A DNA stretch of 64,000 bases from Jacaranda mimosifolia (lineage: Eukaryota; Streptophyta; Magnoliopsida; Lamiales; Bignoniaceae), in the NCBI GenBank assembly GCA_018894105.1, contig CM032133.1, positions 11,980,501-12,044,500 of the forward strand, written 5' to 3'. Each line of letters begins with the position of its first letter. The first letter of the stretch is position 1. The notes beneath the pieces are model-generated. The model was not told where the DNA came from, ran no database searches, and saw nothing but the letters and a program-made list of their open reading frames with translations. The position numbers and the translations under genes are program-made. Positions 55,859 to 64,000 of this stretch are shown in pieces.

Positions 55859-58691
55859 TATGCCTTCACTTTTCAAGTCTATTGAGAATTGAGATTTGTT
55901 GGATTTTCGTCCCATTTTCACAAAAAACATCATTTGTTGAGGAAAATTCTTCGCCAACTATATGATTGCTGTTGGCTCTTTTAGTTGCCATGCGAATAGG
56001 ATTCTGGGGAACAAAAATTCAAGTCTTGTTTGAGAACTTTGAACACCATGACCTTTTTCCTTGGGGAGTGTTGAGCCCATACGTTTGCTTGCCAATAGCC
56101 TCTAGAGGGAGTTTTCCTAAGTTGGAACATTCTTGTAGATTATACCCAACTTTGATGAGAAGTTTATAAGCTTTTTGACCAAAGTAATTCTCGTGTTGCA
56201 AAGATTCTCTATGTTCTTTCTTGGCTCCTTGAATTAGGCAAACAAACCCTTTCAGCAGATAAGGGGATGACTTCTTCACGTCAAACTTGGTTAGAAGAAA
56301 TGTTAGTTCTTTCAGTGATTCAGATCCTTCCAGAGATGATTCACGCTTTATGTGATCTTTACTACTGCATGCTGGAGCCAAGTCCTCAACCTTGTTTCAT
56401 CAATCAGAATCATCTTGCTACTTGAATTCCTCTTATTCTTTTGCCTTGATAGTTCAAACTTTTGATGTAGTATTTGGCATCGGCTAAGTGTGATTCAGCT
56501 TCAATGAAAGGTTTGTTGTGTCCAAGCATTTTCTTTCCCACATCTTCTCGACATTACTTGAAATACTAGTGCCAAGTAGAGGGAACCGCACCATTTTCAT
56601 GTAACTAAGGTCGGCCCAAAAGAATATTGTATGATGTCTTGGCATCTATGACATGAAACAATGATGTTGACAACATATCGTCCACCAATAGCTTTATCCT
56701 TATTATTCCAATAGCCCTTTGGCCCCTTGATTGAATCCTTGGATCATTAGACGACTATTTGTCAATTCATCTGTGGAGACTCCTAAATCCTTCATTACAC
56801 GCAATGGCAAGATATTTACTGCAGAGCCCCCGTCCATCAAAATTCTATTTATTTTCTTCTCATGAGCATAGCTAATTGCAAATAGTTATCTTCAGTGAAA
56901 GTTATTGTCGACATACACTCCTCGATTGTATCATTGTTCTCAACATTAGATAGACATGCTTCGTTAGAGGGAAATTGGTAGCATAATTGGGTAATTGGAG
57001 CGTAATAGATATGTTATCATCTTGATCACCAAGTACATCCCTTTCAATCTCAATGGTAGCATAATTGGAGGCTGTATTATCCTCCTAGAGTGAAATTTTC
57101 CCTTGTTGAGCCAATTGCATCGCTTTGTCTCAGAATATGAAGCAGTCATGGATTTTGTGACCTATCAATCGATGGTACTTGCAATACTTTGGGCCATCAA
57201 TTTTCCCAGCTTTTTCAGGTCGCTTCATTTCAGGTAATTCAATGAGATTCGCATTTAGCAAATCATCGAATATTCTAGAGAAATTAGAGTTAAGGAATGG
57301 GTATGTGTTATCCTGCATCTCCTTTAGAGTAGTTAATTTTCGTTACCCTCTTTCTTAGGAGACACCCTTCATTTCATCATTTGTGATATCTGCCTTTACA
57401 TGAAACTTGATGGGTGTTGTATTCACCATAATAGCTTCTTTACCTGGAGTCTTGGCAAGTGGGTTGCCCCTTTTCTTGAATTCCTTTTTTTTCCTTAAAC
57501 TTGCGCGGCCCTTGAACTAGTGGCCCCTCAACTCCATTAGCAGATATGCTTTAACTCCATATCATGGGCTCAAGTAGCTAACGGTGCAAAAGTTTTAGGC
57601 TAAATTCCTTGGAGAATATATCGAAGCCCCCATTGCATCCCTTAAATACACATCTCAATGGTTGAAGCCTCAAACAATCAACCTTTGCAGTCAAGGCTTA
57701 GATTTTCCCAGCGATTGATGTAGTCAATGACTGGCTGTTCTTTCCACCGAAAAGAATTGGTGAGTTCAATCACACTAGCTGTCCTTTGGGTACTATAGAA
57801 GTGATTGAGAAGTCTTTATCCCAATTGCGCCCAGCTATCAATTAAGGCTGCTTCTAGGTCAATGTACCAATTAAAAGCATTGCCCTTCAAAGACTGAACA
57901 AACTTCTTGACTAGATGATCTCCATATGTTCCAGCATTATTACAAGTTTCAATGAAATGAGCCACATGCTGCTTTGGATTTCCCTTGCCATCAAATTGCT
58001 GAAACTTCAGTGGCTGGTAACCAGTTGATCAATCCTTACTTGATGACTTAGAACTTCCTTCAACCTTATCTTTGATAGCCCTCAAGATAAACTCCTTCAA
58101 GTGGTCGATAGGAATTAGTCCAATAGTGGAAACTTGCAATTCCTTTGTTGTAGGCTCTTCATTTTCAACCGGCTCCCCCTTTGTGGATGTTTCGCCTTTA
58201 TCTTGGGCCTCTATTTGTTTCTCCCTCACACGACTAGTCTCAACATTGTCCACCTTATTTATTAACTTTAAGATCTTAGAGTCTTGTTCTTCGACATGCT
58301 TTGAGAGTTCTTCAATAATCTTTGTCAAATTAGCAATTTGTTCCCCCAAACCTGCAGTGCTTCTTACCATCATTGGCACCAAACTTGAGGTACTCTATGT
58401 TGAGCGAGTAATGGATGATGTTGATTCTTCCTTTGAGTCTCCACCATCTTCATTAGTATCAATAGTATGCGGCAATTCCTTTTACAAAAAATTCAAGTGA
58501 AGGAGCCACCTCCGAAGATGATTGCAACTTTTGGACATACTTCTTCTGGTGATGCCAACACTTCTTGCTCCAGTACTTGAGGAATTGAGGTAGCAATTTT
58601 CAGTGTTGCAGTCTTGTTGGTGACCATTTGATACTTTGATTTTGATGAAGGAAGGAAACGAGAGGTAGAGAGTTTCCCACTGGGTGTGCCA
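55859..58691 (-). pseudogene. Antisense gypsy gag-protease-linker, unit 4
   Basis: A diverged version of units 2 and 3, closer to unit 5. It includes the linker frame 56381-56019 and the protease near 56850-56800. A gag C-terminal knuckle-like 'YCKYHRLIGHKIHDCFIF' lies at about 57190-57130. The capsid core is at about 57960-57840 and the coiled coil at 58382-58029. The PBS-like site near 58691-58673 is altered (TGGCACACCCAGTGGGAAAC). Confidence 0.8.
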
Positions 58692-58697
58692 AAAATT

Positions 58698-59001
58698 TGT
58701 TAGCGCAAATTTCTTATCTACAATAAACAAAATTACAAGACAAAAATCTGTACAAATAAAATGAAATCAAAACTTATCAATGGTGGATTCAATCTCTAAT
58801 CTAATCTTCTGATTCTTTCCATTCGAATACAATCGTAAAACTTGAATGCCTTGAACACATTGGTTCTCCTTAAATTTGATTTGAACAAAATAACACCAAT
58901 TTAAGCTACGAATTCTGCCTAGCATTTATTCAATTTATGATTTTTATTGCCAATTATTTGCTTTTTCAAGATCAAGTATCTTAGCGGTTCAATAGGGAGG
59001 G
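58698..59001. repeat. Truncated minus LTR joined to partial plus LTR, unit 4/5 boundary
   Basis: Same junction type as at 47677-47980, with more base differences. Confidence 0.72.
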
Positions 59002-59714
59002 TGATATGAGCACTAGAGAGCAAAATCAAAGAGGTCAAAATCAAAGAGGTCAAAATGGAGTTTGCAACATGCCAATGGGACCTAGCCCAAGAGCAAAATC
59101 AAAGAGGTCGAAAGATGGCGTTGCAAATTTGGCTAAGTAATTTGTTGAAAAGATGCATCAAGAATGGGCAAAAGAGGAGAAGAACATGTCAAGAAGCCGA
59201 AAGAATAAAGTTGGACAAGCCATCACCTTGTGCTTAGTGCATATAGCTTGAAAAGGGCTAATAAGGCCAAAACATGTCCCAAACATGTGGGACTCATGGA
59301 GAAAAGAAGAGGTCGTGACCAAGTCAAACTCTTATTCCTAATTAGACTTGGGCTTGGATTATTATTTGTAGGCTTAGTTTATATCTTATTTTAATTAACG
59401 TTTGTAAAGAGAGTATAAATACCCTCTTAAAAATGTGTATGATGGATTTTTAATGAATATTGATTTATTTTCTGCATTTTCTCTCAAGAAAAACCATTAC
59501 GTTGCTTGTTGCTTCGAGAAATTGAATAGGTTCTTTCATGGTACTAATTCCTTCTAGTGTGTATTCGATTTTTCATTCTTATTCCCAATCATTTGCATTT
59601 CTAAGATCAAGTATCTTAGGATTTCAATAAGAAAGGTTTTATTCTAGGGTTTGTTCAATATCAAATTCTGTGTTTGGGGTTCCCGGATCCTTATATTCTT
59701 GAGGTTCCGCATCA
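59002..59714 (+). repeat. TGATATG-family LTR, unit 5, first copy
   Basis: 713 bp, with a locally rearranged start (a short 'AAATCAAAGAGGTCAAAATC' repeat near 59023-59055). Ends GGTTCCGCATCA and is followed by TTTGGTATCTAGAGCC. Confidence 0.87.
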
Positions 59715-60680
59715 TTTGGTATCTAGAGCCAACTTTAGATAAATTCCTATTTATCTTGTTTTTGTTTCCAGCACAAAAAAATGAAAACAATTCAGGAAAA
59801 AAAGCAAAAAAAAAAAAAATTAAAAACAAATCAGATCGTGAATTGACTATGGTTCTGTGATTCTTTTGCAATATTGTTGCCTATCCCTATCATGTAGAAC
59901 GCCAGTTCACTCATCCAGTTGTTTGAATAATTTAAGGAGTTAAATTAAACTAATTAAATTAAAAAGTTGATTTTAATTGGGTCATGTGACTTACCAAGTT
60001 AGTCTTGCTAATTTAAATAATAAAATTGGGAAGAATCTATTCAATTTCGTGATGCGACAAGGAAAAAAATGATTTTTCTTGAGAGAAAAATGTAAAAGAA
60101 TACATGATGCGGAACCTCAAGGATATATTGATCCCAAAACCCCAGGTGCACAAATTGATATTGAACAGACCCCAGAATATCATCTAGGGTTTTATGACAA
60201 GCAACAAACTGTACCTACCATCTTGCTGAATCTATCTACCACAATAAAGATATTATCTCTACCCATCCTAGTTCAAGGCAAATCGGGCATAAAATCCACA
60301 AAAAAAAAAAAAAAAAATCAATCCATGGTGCAGTAGGAACAACAAAGGGTGTACACAATCCATGAGGCATAAACTTAGACTTAGCTTGTTTATATGCAAT
60401 ACATTTGGAACACACTTTCTCAATATCTTTTCTAATACCAGGCCAATAGAAATGCTAACTAAAAACATTCGAAGTCTTATGCACACCAAAATGACCTATC
60501 AATCCACCACTATGTGATTCTCTAACCAGCAACTCATGCACAGAACAAGCAGGCACACAAATTCTATTGCCACAAAACAAAAAACCTTAATGCCTATAGA
60601 ATTTATTAAATGTACCACGCTCACATGCAATATACAAATCAGCAAAGTCAACATCAGTTGCATAATGAACACTGGAGGCA
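59715..60680. repeat. Leader, inverted LTR fragment and antisense integrase, unit 5
   Basis: Leader with poly-A (about 59808-59820), inverted LTR fragment about 60041-60185, antisense integrase about 60190-60680 with an 18-bp poly-A run near 60300. Same order as units 2-4. Confidence 0.75.
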
Positions 60681-60687
60681 TTGGAGG

Positions 60688-61411
60688 TGATATGAGCACT
60701 AGAGGCATGGCAGGGCAAGATGGTTATTTCGGCATTGGAGGGCAAAATGGAGATTGCAACCTGCCAATGGGACCTATCACAAGAGCAAAAGCAAAGAGGC
60801 TGAAAGATGGCTTTGCAAATTTGGCTAAGTCATTTGTTGAAGGGATGCATCAAGAATGGGTTAAGAAAGAGAAGAACATGTCAAGAAGCCAAACGAATGA
60901 AGTTGGATAGCCCATCACCCTTATGCTTGGTGTGTAAGGCTTGAAAAGGACCAGGAAGGCCAAAATAAGTCCCAAATGTGTGGGACTCACAGAGAAAAGA
61001 AGAAGCTGTGACCAAGTCAAACTCTTATTTCTAATTGGATTTGGTCTTGGATTATTATCCGTAGGCTTAGTTTATGTCTTATTTAATTAGGGCTTGCAAT
61101 GAGAGTATAAATACTCTCTTAAAAAAACATGTATGGCCGGTTTTTTATGAATATCGATTTATTTTTTGCATTTTTCTCTCAAGAAAAACCACAGTGTTGC
61201 TTGTTGGATCAAGAAATTGAATAGGTTCTTTAAAGGTATTAATTCCTTCTAGTGATCATTCAATTTTTGATTCTTATTCCCAATCATTTGCATTTCTAAG
61301 ATCAAGTATCTTAGTGGCTCAATAGGGAAAGGTTTTAATTCAAGGGTTTGTTCAATATCAAATTGTGTGGTTGGGGTTTTGAGATCATTAAATCCTTAGG
61401 GTTCCGCATCA
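60688..61411 (+). repeat. TGATATG-family LTR, unit 5, second copy
   Basis: 724 bp. The 124-codon frame 60536-60910 crosses its left end and includes the 'GPITRAKAKRLKDGFANLAK' block. Antisense gypsy sequence follows at 61412. Confidence 0.87.
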
Positions 61412-63540
61412 CAAAATATCTTCTTCCACGGGCTCAATCTTCTTGAATTCCATACATGACCTTGTTTGTCCATCCCTTATTCCTGTATGGGCTTTCTGCA
61501 TGATGCCATCTTTCTCACTTATTTAACCACTGCTGATAAGCTTGGAGATTTGCTTGAAAAGACAAACTATAGCATTTTGATGAGTTGTCGACTATTACTA
61601 ACAACAATACGATCTGAAGAAGCCATGCTTTCTCTATCATCTTCTTCATCCCTTTAAGTTCGTATGAGGACAATGGTTTGCAGTTTAACCTTCAAGGTTC
61701 TGCCACATGATATACTTAAAATAGTGCAATGCTTCATGCATAAAGGAATTGAACTTCTAAGCTTTTGGGGCTTGCTAATCCACTTCAAGTACTTTGTTAG
61801 TTTAGATGAATTCGAACTCTGATTATAGGTTCTTTTATGCCCTCACTTTTAAAGTCTATTGAGAACTGAGATTCGTTGGATTTTCTTCCCATTTTCACTA
61901 AAAATATCATTTGTTGAGGAAAATTCTTCTCCAACTATATGATTGTTGTTGGCTCTTTTAATTGCCGTGCGAATAGGATTCTAAGGAACAAAAATTCAAG
62001 TCTTGTTTGAGAACTTTGAACACCATGACCTTTTTCCTTGGGGAGTGTTGAGCCCATACGTTTGCTTGCCAATAGCCTCAGGAGGGAGTTTTCCTAAGTT
62101 GGAACATTCTTGTAGATTATACCCAACTTTGATGAGAAGTTTATAAGCTTTTTGACCAAAGTAATTCTCGTGTTGCAAAGATTCTCTATGTTCTTTCTTG
62201 GCTCCTTGAGTTGGGCAAACAAACCCTTTCAGCAGATAAGGGGATGACTTCTTCACGTCAAACTTGGTTAGAAGAAATGTTAGTTCTTTCAGTGATTCAG
62301 ATCCTTCCAGAGATGATTCACGCTTTATGTGATCTTTACTACTGCATGCTGGAGCCAAGTCCTCAACCTTGTTTCATCAATCAGAATCATCTTGCTACTT
62401 GAATTCCTCTTATTCTTTTGCCTTGATAGTTCACACTTTTGATGTAGTATTTGGCATCGGCTAAGTGTGATTCAGCTTCAATGGAAGTTTTGCTGTGTCC
62501 AAGCATTTTCTTTCCCACATCTTCTCGACATTACTTGAAACACTAGTGCCAAGTAGAGGGAACCGCACCATTTTCATGTAACCAAGGTCGGCCCAAAAGA
62601 ATATTGTATGATGTCTTAGCATCTATGACAAGAAACAATGATGTTGACAACATATCGTCCATCAATTGCTTTATCCTCATTATTCCAAGAGCCCTTTGGC
62701 CCCTTGATTGAATCCTTGGATCATTGGACGACTATTTGTCAATTCATCTGTGGAGACTCCTAAATCCTTCATTATACGCAATGGCAAGATATTTACTGCA
62801 GAGCCCCCGTCTATCAAAATTCTATTTATTTTCTTATCACGAGCATAGCTAATTGCAAATAGTTGTCTTCAGTGAAAGTCATTGTCGACGTACACTCCTC
62901 AGTTGCATAGTGATTCTCTACATTAGATAGACATGCTTCGTTAGAGGGAAATTAGTGGTATAATTGGGTAATTGGAGCGTAATGGACATGTTATCATCAA
63001 GATCACCAAGTACATGCTTTTCAATCTCAATGGCTGCATAATTGGAGGCTGTATTATCCTCCCTGAGGGAAATTTTCCCTTGTTGAGCCAATTGCATCGC
63101 TTTGTCTTTGAATACGAAGCAGTCATGGATTTGGAGACCTATCAATCGATGGTACGTGCAATACTTTGGGCCATCAGTTTTCCTAGCTTTTTCAGGTCAC
63201 TTAATTTCAGCTAATTCAATGAGATTCGCATTTAGCAAATCATCGAATATTCTAGAGACATCACAGTTGAGGAATGGGTACGTGTTATCCTGTAACTCCT
63301 TTAGAGTAGTTAATTTTCTTTGCCCTCTTTCTTGGGAGACACCCTTTATTTCATCATTTGTGATATTTGCCTTTACATGAAACTTGATGGGTGTTGCATT
63401 CACGGCCATAGCTTCTTTACTTGGAGTCTTGGCAAGAGGGTTGCCCCTTTTCTTGAATTCCTTTTTTCTCCTTAAACTTGCATGGCTCTTGAACTAGTGG
63501 CCCCTCAACTCCATTAGCAGATATGCTCTTGAACTAGTGG
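61412..63540 (-). pseudogene. Antisense gypsy protease-linker and gag C-terminus, unit 5, truncated
   Basis: Linker frame 62358-61996, protease near 62820-62770, gag C-terminal 'FKDKAMQLAQQGKISLRED' at about 63110-63050. The segment ends at 63540 within gag; the capsid core, coiled coil, PBS and LTR piece are missing. Confidence 0.78.
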
Positions 63541-63545
63541 CCCCT
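63485..63545. repeat. 41-bp partial tandem repeat at array end
   Basis: 'GCTCTTGAACTAGTGGCCCC' occurs at 63485 and again at about 63525, the second copy lying on the junction with the next element. Unit 4 has only one such copy (about 57510-57530). Confidence 0.7.
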
Positions 63546-64000
63546 TCTTGAATCCAAATGATGCATGGGCCCGGCCTCTATCTAAAGATCGCCCATTTAC
63601 AAATGTTTGACATATGAATTCAAGTGGCAGAATTGATTGAAATAATTTATATGTATGTAAGGTGAGGGGAATCAAATACTTCAAGTCTCGTCTCTTTTGT
63701 GAATGATTGGCATATTTGCGCCAAACCTTGAAGTGGGGGCATTTGTAGACAAATTAATTTTTGGCCAATTTAAAAGTGACATGTGTAAAATAATATACTA
63801 GATATTAATTTAGAATTTTATATTTATTTTGAAATTTATTAAATTTAATTCCTATGATAACATAGTTAATTTTAAATTAATATTCTCGTATTTACTTTAT
63901 ACTCAAATCAAATATTGACAAGTATCAAAGATTGAGTATCTATATCTATCGACCAATCAAAACAAAGATATTTGATATTGCCTCTTGATATTGATACTAT
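63541..64000 (+). mobile_element. 3' end of a plus-strand Tat-like element
   Basis: 63541-63743 is the 3' untranslated end, homologous to the reverse complement of about 10277-10340. A polypurine tract CCTTGAAGTGGGGGCATT (63726-63743) precedes an LTR starting TGTAGACAAATTAATTTTTG at 63744, which runs off the window. The LTR is the same family as 12560-13401. Orientation is opposite to that element and to the adjoining antisense gag. Confidence 0.8.

Larger units (their letters stand above)
40047..63540. repeat. Complex tandem array of chimeric retroelement units
   Basis: About five head-to-tail units, taken from each TGATATG-family LTR that follows the 95-bp partial LTR: 40232-42133 (internally deleted), 42134-47980, 47981-53828, 53829-59001 (deletion in the second LTR), and 59002-63540 (truncated). 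A full unit contains, left to right: plus LTR, PBS and leader, inverted LTR fragment, antisense integrase, second plus LTR, antisense linker/protease/gag, truncated antisense LTR, partial plus LTR. All internal junctions are shared, so the mosaic formed once and was then amplified. No coding part is intact. Confidence 0.9.

Noticed and set aside
56019..56381. Host gene (120-codon frame repeated at 45115, 50963, 61996)
   Set aside because: The words PYLLKGFVCPTQGAKKEH and AYKLLIKVGYN match the linker after protease in a plant gypsy family, and it is flanked by that family's protease.
1..64000. CRISPR arrays, bacterial operons, tRNA or rRNA genes
   Set aside because: Repeats here are LTRs, TSDs and tandem retroelement units. 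I saw no regularly spaced short repeats with unique spacers, no cloverleaf-like conserved boxes and no rRNA motifs.

Overview
The window is intergenic, repeat-dominated plant nuclear DNA. It is AT-rich, and almost every recognisable stretch is a piece of an LTR retrotransposon (Ty3/gypsy or Ty1/copia) or a non-autonomous DNA transposon. I see no host gene, tRNA, rRNA, CRISPR array or bacterial-type operon. The mix of Tat-like gypsy elements, chromoviruses with long LTRs, copia elements and hAT-type MITEs fits a dicot, probably pericentromeric heterochromatin, but the species cannot be named from the sequence.

Layout. 1-3740: two LTR-type sequences on the minus strand, one interrupting the other. 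3741-5708: no gene recognised. 5714-13401: a minus-strand gag-only Tat-like gypsy element with target-site duplication (TSD) ATATT. Its 3' LTR is split by a second element at 6156-9875 (TSD TCCTT), which carries a degenerate, apparently spliced, antisense extra ORF. 13990-17595: a minus-strand copia relic, itself hit by a gypsy LTR (14515-15308) and a hAT-type MITE (15329-15977, exact 8-bp TSD). 17596-19861 plus 34432-34491: LTR of a chromovirus whose degraded integrase C-terminus and chromodomain lie at 34500-34950. Inside that LTR sits a complete-length copia element, 19862-34426 (minus, TSD GAATC). Inside the copia leader sits a gag-only gypsy element, 24965-33244 (plus, TSD TAAAC). This gives a three-level nest with boundaries readable to the base. 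35237-36507: a hAT-like DNA element. 36509-40046: a plus-strand gypsy gag-protease-RT-RNase H relic cut off at the start of integrase.

40047-63540 is the most unusual part. It is a tandem array of about five units, with a full-length period of 5,848 bp. Each complete unit is the same mosaic: plus-strand LTR, primer-binding site and leader, an inverted LTR fragment, an antisense integrase piece, a second plus-strand LTR, then antisense protease and gag of a second gypsy family ending in that family's truncated LTR. Two consecutive periods look identical over 5.9 kb, implying very recent unequal crossing-over or an assembly duplication. 63541-64000 is the 3' end of a plus-strand Tat-like element running off the window.

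The parts are not a cooperating gene set. All coding remnants are broken by stops, frameshifts or deletions, so the window reads as a history of nested insertion, deletion and tandem amplification. The best candidates for something new are the tandemly amplified chimeric retroelement and the spliced antisense ORF at 7450-9166.
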